DNA from: Bacteroidota bacterium
GTDB lineage: Bacteria; Bacteroidota; Bacteroidia; Bacteroidales; Dysgonomonadaceae
DNA length: 64,000 nt
Direction of reading: 5' to 3'
NCBI GenBank assembly: GCA_023424395.1
Contig: JAFADY010000065.1
Span: 1 to 64,000 of the forward strand
The translations under genes and the position numbers were made by a program. Under the pieces are notes generated by a model. The model did no database searches, was not told the origin of the DNA, and saw only the letters and a list, made by a program, of their open reading frames with translations. Below, piece after piece: positions 44,250-52,900 of the stretch; the stretch's first letter is position 1; every line of letters starts with the position of its first letter.

Positions 44250-44296
44250 AAATCACAAATCCCTGTAATTTGAACGATTACAGGGATTTGTGATTT
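44250..44296 (-). terminator. Strong 20-bp hairpin downstream of tRNA-Phe
   Basis: A perfect 20-bp stem (from AAATCACAAATCC at 44250 to GGATTTGTGATTT ending 44296) with a 7-nt loop lies 7 nt beyond the 3' end of tRNA-Phe. There is little T tract, but its position suits tRNA transcript termination. It also shields the tRNA from the DUF4185 gene. Confidence 0.65.
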
Positions 44297-44303
44297 TATT
44301 AAG

Positions 44304-44376
<73 letters not shown>

Positions 44377-44399
44377 ATTGCTTTTCAAATTTGCGACTG

Positions 44400-44431
44400 C
44401 AAAGATAAGTTCATTTTTTTACTAATGCAAG
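44400..44431 (-). promoter_or_regulatory. Promoter of tRNA-Phe
   Basis: On the minus strand TATCTTTG (44407-44400) is an exact -7 box. The -33 region reads CTTG (44431-44428), 20 nt away. The -7 box ends 23 nt before the tRNA. Confidence 0.6.
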
Positions 44432-44487
44432 CGTTCAAATAAAAATTACAGATTTTTGTTTGTTCCTAATCTCAAAAACACCAACTC

Positions 44488-45126
44488 TCACGGTGCGAGT
44501 CTGTGCAACGACCATCCCTCTTCTGTTTTGTAATACGCTATTCTGTCATGTAGGCGATTAAGACGGCCTTGCCAAAATTCAATAGTTGTAGGCAGAACAA
44601 TAAAACCGCCCCAATGCGAAGGACGGGGAATGCTATTTTCCTGCCATTTTTTCTCAAAACTTTGTTGCATGGCCTCCAACTGGTTACGGTTCTCAATAAT
44701 TTTACTCTGTGGAGAAGCCCATGCACCTATTTTTGCATTTTTGGGACGGGATTGGAAATAAGCGTCGGATTCCGTATCGGAAATTTTTTGTACACGTCCT
44801 TCAATTCGTACTTGTCTTTCAATTTCATGCCAATCGAAAACAAGCGAAGCAAATGGATTTTCCAACAATTCACGGCCTTTGCGGCTTAGATAATTGGTAA
44901 AGAAAATAAATCCAGATTCGTTGATTCCCTTGAGCAAAACAACGCGTGCCGAAGGAATTCCTTTGGAAGTGCTCGTTGCCAAAATCATGGCATTGGATTC
45001 CGTCAATTGAGAATCGATAGCGAATTGCAGCCACGAAGTAAACTGCTGCATCGGATCGCTAAGCATATCTCTCTCGGCCAAATGTCCTTTTGAATACTCT
45101 TCCCTGAATTTTGGTAAATCTTCCAT
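44488..45126 (-). CDS. Pyridoxamine 5'-phosphate oxidase PdxH
   Basis: 212 aa from the Met at 45126 (MEDLPKFREEYSKG), which matches the usual family N-terminus; a longer start at 45177 adds 17 unlikely residues. It oxidises PNP/PMP to PLP using FMN. Visible: GIPSARVVLLKGINESGFIFFTNYLSRKG (FMN binding), SLVFDWHEIERQVRIEG, RPSHWGGF and WQGRLNRLHDR (substrate Arg/His), ending in RLAP. Monocistronic. Confidence 0.95.
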   Translation of the reverse strand: MEDLPKFREEYSKGHLAERDMLSDPMQQFTSWLQFAIDSQLTESNAMILATSTSKGIPSARVVLLKGINESGFIFFTNYLSRKGRELLENPFASLVFDWHEIERQVRIEGRVQKISDTESDAYFQSRPKNAKIGAWASPQSKIIENRNQLEAMQQSFEKKWQENSIPRPSHWGGFIVLPTTIEFWQGRLNRLHDRIAYYKTEEGWSLHRLAP

Positions 45127-45260
45127 CGAATTTAATTTAGTCTCATAAATAAACTGTTGGCTGCAAATATACGCCATAGCAAAGGATGGTAGTGCAAAAT
45201 ATTTAGTTAATAAAAATTAATTGATCAACGACTTACGGGGATTAAAGATATAAAATAATG

Positions 45261-45268
45261 TAATTTTG
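45261..45268 (+). promoter_or_regulatory. -7 box of the LolD-like ATPase gene
   Basis: TAATTTTG fits TAnnTTTG and lies 27 nt before the ATG at 45296. Confidence 0.45.
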
Positions 45269-45295
45269 TATCTTCGCAAAATTAAAACAGTTGAG

Positions 45296-45961
45296 ATGAT
45301 TAGGGTTGAACAAATTTATAAAAGCTTCGGCCCACTTCGGGTGCTGAAGGGAATAGACCTCGAAGTGAGGAAAGGAGAAATTGTGTCGATAGTAGGGCCA
45401 AGCGGCGCGGGAAAAACTACTTTATTAATGATAATGGGCACTTTGGATAAGGCGGATTCGGGAAAAATATTTATCGATAATAATGATTTAAACACGCTGA
45501 GCGAAAAAAAACTATCGGATTTCAGAAATAAAAATATAGGTTTTGTTTTTCAATTTCATCAACTTTTGCCTGAATTTACTGCGTTGGAAAACGTAATGAT
45601 CCCTGCTCTTATAGGAAACAGAAAACATGCCGAAGCCGAAAAAAAAGCCAAAGAATTGTTGGATTTGATGGGTTTAGCAGATAGGATAGAGCACAAACCG
45701 GCTGAATTATCGGGAGGTGAGAAACAGCGTGTGGCAGTAGCTCGTGCCCTTATTAACGACCCTCTTGTTGTTTTTGCCGATGAGCCTTCGGGTAGTTTGG
45801 ACACGGACAACAAGGAAGAACTTCACAACTTATTCTTTGAGTTGCGCGATAAATTAAATCAGACATTCATCATAGTTACCCACGATGAACAATTGGCTTC
45901 TATAACCGACAGAACCATTCACATGAAAGATGGATTCATCGTTGAAAATAGTTTCGCTTGA
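45296..45961 (+). CDS. LolD/MacB-type ABC transporter ATP-binding protein
   Basis: 221 aa. Walker A GPSGAGKTT (34-42), Q loop FVFQFHQLLPEFTALENV, signature LSGGEKQRVAVARALI, Walker B VVFADEPSG and H-loop VTHDEQLA. The FHQLLPEFTALENVMIPALI text is typical of LolD, which powers lipoprotein release from the inner membrane with LolCE. The permease is not adjacent, which is common for lolD in Bacteroidales. An alternative is a MacB-like exporter ATPase. Confidence 0.87.
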   Translation: MIRVEQIYKSFGPLRVLKGIDLEVRKGEIVSIVGPSGAGKTTLLMIMGTLDKADSGKIFIDNNDLNTLSEKKLSDFRNKNIGFVFQFHQLLPEFTALENVMIPALIGNRKHAEAEKKAKELLDLMGLADRIEHKPAELSGGEKQRVAVARALINDPLVVFADEPSGSLDTDNKEELHNLFFELRDKLNQTFIIVTHDEQLASITDRTIHMKDGFIVENSFA

Positions 45962-45990
45962 TCATCATAATCAATATAAACAAGTATTTT

Positions 45991-48105
45991 ATGAAGTTAA
46001 AAACAATTTTTATGACTCTTGCAATACTCGGAGCGATTTCTTCTTGCAAAAACGAACCGCGGCCTCAAGGAGCTGCGCCTGTATCGGGCAAAGATTTAGG
46101 AGAAGCCATCGGAAAATCGAATCCCAAAATAGAAAACGGTATCATGACTCCCGAAATCCTATACAGTTTCGGCAGAATTGGAAATGTAGTGGTGTCTCCC
46201 GATAAATCTAAAATTTTGTATCAGGTAACTTACGTGGGAATTCAACAAAATAAAACCAACGCTGAACTTTTTGTAATGAATTCAGATGGATCGGGGAAAA
46301 AACAACTGACGGTAACAACTGCCCGCGAAAGCAATCCTCAGTGGATCAATGGCGGGAAAAAAATTGCTTTTTTGAGTAATGAAAGCGGTTCTTCACAAAT
46401 TTGGACAATAAATCCCGACGGGGGAGGCATGAGTAAAATTTCGGAAATTGAAGGAGGTATTGATGCGTTTATTTTCTCGCCCGATGAAAAGAAAATACTT
46501 TTTGTGAAAAACGTGAAAGTTAATGAAACAACGCAAGATCGTTATGCTGATTTGCCTGAAGCATCCGGCAGAATTGTCGGCGATTTAATGTACAAACATT
46601 GGGATCATTGGGTAGGAGATGTTCCACACCCGTTTGTAGCAGATTTCGAAAACAATAAAATATCGAATATTAAGGATATCATGGCCGGTGAACCTTACGA
46701 GGCGCCGCTTGCACCTTTCGGGGGAATTGAACAATTAGCTTGGAGTCCCGATGGCAGAACAATTGCTTACACATCCCGAAAAAAAACGGGAAAAGAATAT
46801 GCTGTTTCCACCAATTCAGACATTTATTTTTACAATGTGGAAACCGGCGAAACAAAAAATGTAACCGAAGGGATGATGGGATACGATGTGAATCCGCAGT
46901 TCTCTCCCGATGGAACAAAACTTGCCTGGCAAAGTATGGAGCGCGATGGTTACGAGGCCGATAAAAATAGATTGTTCGTAATGGATTTAAGAACCAACGA
47001 AAAAAATTACGTTACAGAAAATTTCGATTATAATACCGATGCTTTCACATGGAATACCGATAATAAAACCATTTATTTGGTGGCTACGGTTGAAGCCAAA
47101 ACACAATTATTTTCGGCAGATACAGACTCTAAAACAATAAATGCTTTGACCAAAGGTAAACACGATTACACAACGCTCGCCCTTGGCAATGGAAAACTAA
47201 TTGCCAAACGTCGTTCGATGTCAATGCCCGAAGAGATTTATTCGGTAAATTTATCGACTGGCGAAGCCACCGAACTTTCCTTTGAAAACCAACATATTCT
47301 CGATCAACTGAAAATGGGCGAAGTGGAAGAACGATGGATACCTACAACCGACGGAAAACAAATGCTTACGTGGGTTGTTTATCCACCCGATTTCGATTCT
47401 ACCAAAACTTATCCGGCGTTGTTATATTGTCAGGGAGGGCCGCAGAGTGCTGTGAGCCAATTTTGGTCGTACCGGTGGAATTTACAGATGATGGCGGCCA
47501 ACGGATACATTGTGGTAGCGCCCAATCGTCGTGGCTTGCCGGGATTCGGACAGGAATGGAACGAGCAAATTAGTGGCGATTATGGTGGACAAAATATGCT
47601 GGATTATTTGTCTGCAATTGACGAATTGGCTAAAGAACCTTATATCGACGAAAACCGATTAGGTTGTACAGGAGCGAGTTATGGCGGATTTTCGGTTTAT
47701 TGGCTGGCCGGAAATCACAATAAACGCTTTAAAGCGTTTTTGTCGCACGCGGGCATTTTTAATTTGGAAGCGCAATATCTCGAAACCGAAGAAATGTGGT
47801 TTGCCAATTGGGATATGGGCGGCCCTTACTGGGACTTATCAAACGCGATAGCGCAAAAAACATATACAATTTCTCCGCATCGTTTTGTAGATAAATGGGA
47901 TACACCTATCATGATAACGCACGGCGAATTGGATTATCGTATTCTTGCATCGCAAGGAATGATGGCTTTTAATGCTGCTCAATTACGTGATATCCCGTCG
48001 CGTATGCTCATTTTTCCCGATGAAAATCACTGGATCTCTAAACCGCAAAACGGAATCCTTTTCCAACGCGAATTTTTCCGATGGTTTGACGAGTGGTTGA
48101 AATGA
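45991..48105 (+). CDS. S9 family peptidase lipoprotein (prolyl oligopeptidase type)
   Basis: 704 aa from the ATG at 45991. Lipobox AISSC (about Cys19). An N-terminal beta-propeller with PD40-type repeats (VVSPDKSKILYQ, SPDEKKILFVKN, AWSPDGRTIAYTS, FSPDGTKLAW) covers about 50-440. The alpha/beta hydrolase domain has nucleophile Ser563 (GASYGGFS), Asp648 (GELDYRI) and His680 (ENHWI). It is a periplasmic or surface dipeptidyl- or tripeptidyl-type peptidase that supplies short peptides. Start is 29 nt after the LolD-like gene. Confidence 0.92.
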   Translation: MKLKTIFMTLAILGAISSCKNEPRPQGAAPVSGKDLGEAIGKSNPKIENGIMTPEILYSFGRIGNVVVSPDKSKILYQVTYVGIQQNKTNAELFVMNSDGSGKKQLTVTTARESNPQWINGGKKIAFLSNESGSSQIWTINPDGGGMSKISEIEGGIDAFIFSPDEKKILFVKNVKVNETTQDRYADLPEASGRIVGDLMYKHWDHWVGDVPHPFVADFENNKISNIKDIMAGEPYEAPLAPFGGIEQLAWSPDGRTIAYTSRKKTGKEYAVSTNSDIYFYNVETGETKNVTEGMMGYDVNPQFSPDGTKLAWQSMERDGYEADKNRLFVMDLRTNEKNYVTENFDYNTDAFTWNTDNKTIYLVATVEAKTQLFSADTDSKTINALTKGKHDYTTLALGNGKLIAKRRSMSMPEEIYSVNLSTGEATELSFENQHILDQLKMGEVEERWIPTTDGKQMLTWVVYPPDFDSTKTYPALLYCQGGPQSAVSQFWSYRWNLQMMAANGYIVVAPNRRGLPGFGQEWNEQISGDYGGQNMLDYLSAIDELAKEPYIDENRLGCTGASYGGFSVYWLAGNHNKRFKAFLSHAGIFNLEAQYLETEEMWFANWDMGGPYWDLSNAIAQKTYTISPHRFVDKWDTPIMITHGELDYRILASQGMMAFNAAQLRDIPSRMLIFPDENHWISKPQNGILFQREFFRWFDEWLK

Positions 48106-48178
48106 GAATCGGATGAATCTGTTATTTCGATAGCGAGTGCAAAGCTGAAATAAATAGCGAAAAAAACCTCGTAAATAT

Positions 48179-48208
48179 TTTGCAATTATGAAAATATGCT
48201 TACCTTTG
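48179..48208 (+). promoter_or_regulatory. Promoter of tRNA-Asp
   Basis: TTTG (48179-48182) and TACCTTTG (48201-48208) are 18 nt apart, a near-ideal Bacteroidota sigma-factor promoter. The -7 box ends 26 nt before the tRNA 5' end. Confidence 0.7.
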
Positions 48209-48234
48209 CACTCGCTATCAACAAATAGCACTTT

Positions 48235-48308
48235 GGTGTGGTAGTTCAGTTGGTTAGAATACCTGCCTGTCACGCAGGGGGTCGCGGGTTCGAGTCCCGT
48301 CCATACCG
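48235..48308 (+). tRNA. tRNA-Asp (GUC anticodon); integration target of the adjacent element
   Basis: 74 nt. Acceptor GGTGTGG / CCATACC with one G-U pair, anticodon stem CTGCC-like with loop CTGTCAC (GUC), T arm CGGG-TTCGAGT-CCCG, discriminator G, no encoded CCA. The integrase gene begins 309 nt downstream, so the tRNA 3' end is the probable attachment site (attL). I saw no second copy of its 3' end in the window. Confidence 0.94.
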
Positions 48309-48364
48309 CGAAAAGTGTTTTTAGATAGGCTGAAGATAGCCTAAAAAAAGAAAACAAAAAATTT

Positions 48365-48406
48365 AAAATCGCTTTAACTTCAATGAGTTAAGGCGATTTT
48401 TCTTTT
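48365..48406 (+). terminator. Terminator after tRNA-Asp
   Basis: Stem AAAATCGC..TTAACT / AGTTAA..GCGATTTT with small internal bulge, followed by T(C)TTTT. It ends transcription from the tRNA promoter before the integrase control region. Confidence 0.75.
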
Positions 48407-48422
48407 AAATAACCTTGTGTTT

Positions 48423-48600
48423 AGACGACAATTAGGTTAAGCGCACATTCTATAAATATGCTGTTATTGGTTACAATTAGGTTACAAATTAATTTTGCAA
48501 AAAAAATTGTAACCACAGACGACCTTCAGACGATACTAAGACGAACAACAAATTACTCTGTTTCAATTTAATATGTCGAACTTTGTAGCCTTTGGTTACA
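48423..48600 (+). promoter_or_regulatory. Iterated repeats upstream of the integrase (arm sites or operators)
   Basis: AGACGA occurs at 48423, 48517, 48528 and 48539, the last three exactly 11 bp apart. GGTTACAA occurs at 48469 and 48480 (also 11 bp apart), as inverted TTGTAACC at 48507-48514, and again in part at 48594. One-turn spacing next to tRNA and integrase suggests binding sites for integrase, excisionase or an integrase regulator. The rest of the 309-bp gap holds only the tRNA terminator. Confidence 0.6.
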
Positions 48601-48617
48601 ATAAAAATTGAAACAAT

Positions 48618-49847
48618 ATGAGAAGTATTTTTAGAGTATTTTTTTATTTGCGTAGTAATTACGTGAACAAAGAAGGTAAAACACCAATTCTTATTAGAAT
48701 ATATTTAAACAGAGACCGAATTTCTCTTGGTTCCACGGGACTCGCAATTGAAGCAGAATTGTGGATTTCCAATAAAGAAAAAGTAAAAGGTCATACAGCA
48801 CAAGCTCATAATATTAATCAGAGAATTGATTGTATTAGAGCGGATATTCAACTCATTTACAAAAGATTGGAAGCAACCCTCGAAGACCTATCCTTAGAAA
48901 GGATTAAAGCTGAATATATAGGGAAAACCGATACAGTAAGCACCATTATCCAACTTTTCAACAAGCATAAAGAAGAGACAGAAATTCAAGTAGGTACAAA
49001 AATAACCCTTGACACTTTTCAAAAATATGAAAATGGAAAAAGACATTTTCTCGCTTTCCTTAAATTTAAATATGGTAGAACTGATTTGAACCTGTCGGAA
49101 CTTACGCCAACAATCATACACAACTTTGAGATTTATCTAATTACTGTTGCTAAATTTCAATCAAATACGTGTACCAAAAACCTAAAACTACTTAAAACAA
49201 TTGTCATTTTTGGGCAGAAATTAGGATTAATTCAACAGGATCCGTTTATCAACAAACGTTTTAAATGGGATAAGTCGAGCAGAGGTTTTCTTACAGATGA
49301 GGAAATAAAAAAGATAATGGAAAAGAAATTTGAAATATCACGTTTAGATTTGGTGCGCGATATTTTCATTTTCTCCTGCTTCACGGGATTGGCCTATATT
49401 GACGTGTCTAATCTTACTGAAGAAAATATTGTTGAATTAGAAGGTAAAAAATGGATAATGACCAAACGACAAAAAACAGGAATTTCAACGAATATCATTC
49501 TTTTAGATATTCCGCAAAAGATAATTAATAAATACACCCACACTAGGAAAGATGGTAAATTGCTACCTATATTATCAAACCAAAAAATGAATGCTTACCT
49601 GAAGGAAATCGGTGATTTATGTGGAATTAAAAGACCGCTAACTACGCATCTTGCACGTCATACATTCGCTACAATGAGCTTGAGCAAGGGCGTTCCAATA
49701 GAAACTGTCTCGAGAATGTTAGGACACAATAAGATACAGACAACCCAAATATATGCAAAAATAACAAATAAAAAATTAGAAGCCGATATGTTGACTTTAT
49801 CTTCTAAATTAGAAAAATTTTCAAATTTAATGAATACTAACCCATAA
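48618..49847 (+). CDS. Tyrosine site-specific integrase (IntDOT-like)
   Basis: 409 aa. N-terminal arm-binding-like part (KTPILIRIYLNRDRISLGS), SAM-like core-binding domain (about 105-210), catalytic domain (about 220-395). Catalytic residues: HxxR in HLARHTFA, second His in LGHNKIQTTQ, Tyr nucleophile in TQIYAKI. Where most family members have the first catalytic Arg (TGLR), this one has CFTGLAYID, as in integrases of Bacteroides conjugative transposons. It presumably integrates the following element into tRNA-Asp. Confidence 0.93.
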   Translation: MRSIFRVFFYLRSNYVNKEGKTPILIRIYLNRDRISLGSTGLAIEAELWISNKEKVKGHTAQAHNINQRIDCIRADIQLIYKRLEATLEDLSLERIKAEYIGKTDTVSTIIQLFNKHKEETEIQVGTKITLDTFQKYENGKRHFLAFLKFKYGRTDLNLSELTPTIIHNFEIYLITVAKFQSNTCTKNLKLLKTIVIFGQKLGLIQQDPFINKRFKWDKSSRGFLTDEEIKKIMEKKFEISRLDLVRDIFIFSCFTGLAYIDVSNLTEENIVELEGKKWIMTKRQKTGISTNIILLDIPQKIINKYTHTRKDGKLLPILSNQKMNAYLKEIGDLCGIKRPLTTHLARHTFATMSLSKGVPIETVSRMLGHNKIQTTQIYAKITNKKLEADMLTLSSKLEKFSNLMNTNP

Positions 49848-49857
49848 AACAAGCCTT

Positions 49858-50316
49858 ATGAAAACAACAAAAAAAGAATTGTCCTATTACCGTCTAAGAT
49901 TAGAAACTTACCTGAAAGATTATCATCCTCACCGTTTGTCGGAAGAAACATTTATTGTTGAACGTGCGGAAGCTGCGGCCAAAACGTATGAAGAAAATTT
50001 TCTTGCTGGAGCAAATACGGATGAAGCTGACCAACAAGCTTTGGAAGTATTGTTTCAGGGACTACATTTTTCGGAATATTTTTTTATTGAACAAATCCTT
50101 GACAATGAATTTTCAGACGAAGTTCCTGCTGAACTAACAGCTAATTTAGCAGATATGATACTGAAAAATGATACTATCAAAGAAACAATTGCCAGGTATA
50201 ATCCGGGTGATTCTTTCGATGAAAAACCGGAATATGAGTTGCTTTACACAGAACTTACAGGAGCAATACAAATTGTTATTGAAAACAATAATCTTTTGAA
50301 GAATATAGACTTATAG
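49858..50316 (+). CDS. DUF1896 family protein
   Basis: 152 aa. Recognised by LSYYRLRLETYLKDYHPHRL near the start and EVLFQGLHFSEYFFIEQILDNEF in the middle. DUF1896 proteins are common cargo of Bacteroides conjugative elements, usually near the integrase or mobilisation genes. Function unknown. It starts 10 nt after the integrase stop. The following 636 bp carry no convincing gene, only structured noncoding sequence. Confidence 0.85.
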   Translation: MKTTKKELSYYRLRLETYLKDYHPHRLSEETFIVERAEAAAKTYEENFLAGANTDEADQQALEVLFQGLHFSEYFFIEQILDNEFSDEVPAELTANLADMILKNDTIKETIARYNPGDSFDEKPEYELLYTELTGAIQIVIENNNLLKNIDL

Positions 50317-50582
50317 CTTGTAAATTTTTATCGAAGAAGAGGATAATTTCTAAAAGAGATTATCCTTTTTTTATTCCAATCTAATGAACTTTCTAAATAA
50401 CTACTAGAATATGCAATGATTATTCATATTTAATAATTTACATCAGCATGCTCTCGATGTTTTTTATAAATGCGTCTGCGGCACACCGTCCAAATTTCCG
50501 AAGCCGTTCGCTACAGCTATCGTTCCGCTCAGGTTCAAAAATTTCTCCGGTAAGCCTCGCCGAAAACGATAGATGCGAAAAA

Positions 50583-50638
50583 GTGCAGCATCCTCAAACG
50601 AACAAGCGTTTGAGGTACTGCACCCTTTCTTTTTTTTA
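50583..50638 (+). terminator. Two-tier hairpin with T tract
   Basis: GTGCAG (50583) pairs with CTGCAC (50618-50623), and inside it CCTCAAACG (50592) pairs with CGTTTGAGG (50607-50615); CC and an 11-of-12 T stretch follow. A strong terminator on the plus strand. Confidence 0.8.
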
Positions 50639-50763
50639 CCAGTAAATCTATCCTTTTTTAATTACAATTGTTCTGTTTTGCATCATTCCACTTCCGTAAT
50701 TTTCTTTTCATAATCTTCTTCCCGGATAATTTTACGCACATCGCTCGTGTATGTGATTCTGTC

Positions 50764-50906
50764 CGAGGGCAAAGGTAATTTGTGTGTCAAACATCGGCAA
50801 GGTCAGGGCATCCTGTTTTTGAAAAAATCTCCACACCTCATTTTTCGGGTAGTATTTTTCCAAAAAACCTTGCCTTGGTTGCCGCACTACCTTTTTGCAG
50901 CCCTCG
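50764..50906 (+). ncRNA. Candidate structured RNA or oriT-like region
   Basis: Nested pairing: CGAGGGC (50764-50770) with GCCCTCG (50900-50906), and inside it GGCAAGGT (50796-50803) with ACCTTGCC (50867-50874). It lies just before a small gene operon. Translations across this region look like the spurious ORFs often annotated in Bacteroides elements, which suggests conserved noncoding sequence. The 50317-50760 part also holds a CTATCGTT/AACGATAG pair. Confidence 0.4.
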
Positions 50907-50952
50907 AAACAGAAATCAACATACTCCGGCTCTTTGGACGCATCAAAAAAAA

Positions 50953-51123
50953 ATGTCAGAAATTATGAAACAAGAAAAAGTAAATAACAAAATGGTTTTT
51001 GGAAACAAAAATAACACCTCCTCTCATTACCGCATCAAATCGGGTTCAGATTTCGTGGCAGTGGGGGAGATAGTGAAAGAATGTGTCGAACGCCTAAAAA
51101 TATTGCGCCGTGAGTACCAATAA
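50953..51123 (+). CDS. Small unknown protein of the mobile element
   Basis: 56 aa from the ATG at 50953, or 52 aa from 50965. Text such as SHYRIKSGSDFVAVGEIVKECVERLKILRREYQ suggests a small two-helix protein. It overlaps the next gene (GTG start) by 14 nt, which supports real translation. No family recognised. Confidence 0.5.
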   Translation: MSEIMKQEKVNNKMVFGNKNNTSSHYRIKSGSDFVAVGEIVKECVERLKILRREYQ

Positions 51124-51646
51124 TTTCGCCTTTGAAAACCGCTGTATAGTTGTGGAGAATGACGACTACGACTTTAGTAATGTTCCTGCTCATAAGGAAT
51201 ACGTGCAAAACAGCAACCGCAATTATCCGAGTTACTATTTGGATGAATACAGAAACCGCTTCTACACGCTTGATATAGTTATCACTTCAGGATACTATTC
51301 GGGTGGGTGCATTGATTATGTGAAGAATTACACCTACCTGAACGACTTCTTTGCGTATGAGCGGGACTTTGAAAACATTGCAGAAGATATTTGGGACGAC
51401 TTTAAAGCATATACGCCAAACAGACAAAAGTTGAACAAACTTGTAAAGCAAGCCAATAACGCTCCTTTGCGGGATTATTCGCCGTTTGACCAACTGTTTG
51501 ACTACCTTTTCGAGTTAGAAAAAGTCGAAGCCGACAAAATTCTTGACCAAATCAAAACGGATTACGGATACACCGAATTACGCAAAATCGGTAGTTTCTC
51601 CAACGGAGAAGCCTTGTATGAAGAACTTAAGAGCGAAGCCGTATGA
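51110..51646 (+). CDS. Unknown protein of the mobile element, GTG start
   Basis: 178 aa. The frame starts with GTG inside the previous gene. It is acidic and tyrosine-rich (FENRCIVVENDDYDFSNVP, YPSYYLDEYRNRFYTLDIVI, GYYSGGCIDYVKNYTY). Its small size, acidity and place on a mobile element recall anti-restriction proteins, but no ArdA motif is evident and I do not assign that. Its stop overlaps the next start by 4 nt. Confidence 0.6.
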   Translation: MSTNNFAFENRCIVVENDDYDFSNVPAHKEYVQNSNRNYPSYYLDEYRNRFYTLDIVITSGYYSGGCIDYVKNYTYLNDFFAYERDFENIAEDIWDDFKAYTPNRQKLNKLVKQANNAPLRDYSPFDQLFDYLFELEKVEADKILDQIKTDYGYTELRKIGSFSNGEALYEELKSEAV

Positions 51647-51825
51647 TACTTATTGAATTATCACACCGAGCTATCATCACGCAAGCACGTACTTTCCGTG
51701 AGTTTCGCATATTGCAAGCCAAGAATTACAGCGGAAACCGATTATCAAAATTCGTCCGTATGTGGATGGATTGGCAGGAAATTAAAGACGTAATAACAAT
51801 CAAATCAACCCAAAATGGAAACTAA
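51643..51825 (+). CDS. Small basic protein of the mobile element
   Basis: 60 aa, basic, no signal peptide. ATGA overlap with the previous gene and 11-nt overlap with the next make it part of a translationally coupled chain. Unknown function. Confidence 0.5.
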   Translation: MILIELSHRAIITQARTFREFRILQAKNYSGNRLSKFVRMWMDWQEIKDVITIKSTQNGN

Positions 51826-52114
51826 AACAAGAAATACCGAAAAGGTGAAAGTACAGCTAATGGCTACCGTTAAAGGAAGCAAGCCGAGCGAACAAACCGA
51901 GTATCTGATGTGCCAAATCGGACACAGACACGCCTTTATTACCGCCTATCTGAAAGGAAACGGCTATGTGAAGCTCTTTACCCTGCGCAACTTCATCGAG
52001 TGGGAACAGCACGACAGACCCGCACGAAGTATTGACATAACGCAGGATGAATACAACGACGATACGGATTTTGAACGCATCATCGAACGGAATTTTATAT
52101 CACTATCAAAATAA
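51815..52114 (+). CDS. Unknown protein of the mobile element
   Basis: 99 aa, starting inside the previous gene. It contains VKVQLMATVKGSKPSEQTEY and HRHAFITAYLKGNGYVKLF. No signal peptide or known motif. Unknown function. Confidence 0.55.
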   Translation: METKTRNTEKVKVQLMATVKGSKPSEQTEYLMCQIGHRHAFITAYLKGNGYVKLFTLRNFIEWEQHDRPARSIDITQDEYNDDTDFERIIERNFISLSK

Positions 52115-52121
52115 CAACGCA

Positions 52122-52349
52122 ATGAAGACAATCCCTTTACGGCTGATAACAGCCATTATCCTGATAATCGGAACGGTTTACGCCGTTTCGTTTATCCTCA
52201 CCCATGAAACGATAACCCTGATACTGATTTTAGCGGCTTTTGCCGTGTTGAAATTCATTATCCGAACAACGATTAGCATCGTTTTCAACGTGGTTAAATG
52301 GGCAGTCATTATCGCCGTAATCGGGTTACTTTTCGCATCCCTTATTTAG
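52122..52349 (+). CDS. Small membrane protein
   Basis: 75 aa from the ATG at 52122; the longer frame from 52047 overlaps the previous gene. Two or three hydrophobic segments (LITAIILIIGTVYAVSFIL, TLILILAAFAVLKFII, VVKWAVIIAVIGLLFASLI) fill nearly the whole length. Unknown function; it may belong to the transfer or defence part of the element. Confidence 0.6.
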   Translation: MKTIPLRLITAIILIIGTVYAVSFILTHETITLILILAAFAVLKFIIRTTISIVFNVVKWAVIIAVIGLLFASLI

Positions 52350-52406
52350 TAAAAAAAACATCCAACATCCATCATCCAACACCTAACATTAAAAAACAGA
52401 CAGAAT

Positions 52407-52880
52407 ATGAAAACAGCAACTTACATCACAGATTACGTATTGCTAAAAGCCGATACCAACAGCGATTTTGATACCTGCCACTTTGCCGTTATCCATTGCA
52501 CAAAAGAATGGCGGGAACGGATGCAGCAACGCCTGAACGCACTTCAAACCGTAGAGAGTGAAATGGGATTTGTATCGCTCAAATTTTACGACACATCGGT
52601 TGATTTTTATCGAATTGATGAAAATGAACAACCCGATATACAAGCCTTATTAGGCGGGAAAGATTGGGCATTTGTGGAATTGGAAGAGAATGAGCAAGAC
52701 ACCTTTTTAGTCCCCGAAAGCCGTTTAGACTGTTACCGTTTGTCCCTTTATCAATACGGCACGGCTATCTATACGGCATACGGCAAGCATTCGGGCGATG
52801 AATTTTTCACAACCGAGTTTTCCGTACCGGATATACTCAACTACCATCAACAGACCATACAAATTGTACAACTATACTAA
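52407..52880 (+). CDS. Unknown protein of the mobile element
   Basis: 157 aa, cytoplasmic, acidic, with mixed alpha/beta text (YITDYVLLKADTNSDFDTCHFAVIHCT). No family recognised. It is in line with the PRTRC cassette genes, spaced 20-60 nt. Confidence 0.6.
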   Translation: MKTATYITDYVLLKADTNSDFDTCHFAVIHCTKEWRERMQQRLNALQTVESEMGFVSLKFYDTSVDFYRIDENEQPDIQALLGGKDWAFVELEENEQDTFLVPESRLDCYRLSLYQYGTAIYTAYGKHSGDEFFTTEFSVPDILNYHQQTIQIVQLY

Positions 52881-52900
52881 TCACCCAAACAATCAGAAAG

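Noticed and set aside
50448..50645. 65-aa ORF on the plus strand
   Set aside because: It runs through the two-tier terminator hairpin and its T tract, so it is noncoding sequence read as protein. Similar translations look like routine spurious annotations in Bacteroides elements.
50747..50968. 73-aa ORF on the plus strand
   Set aside because: It lies across the nested inverted repeats at 50764-50906 and overlaps the likely start of the 56-aa gene; noncoding structure explains it better.
51110..51646. ArdA anti-restriction protein
   Set aside because: Size, acidity and mobile-element context suggested it, but the sequence lacks a recognisable ArdA motif, so I left it unknown.
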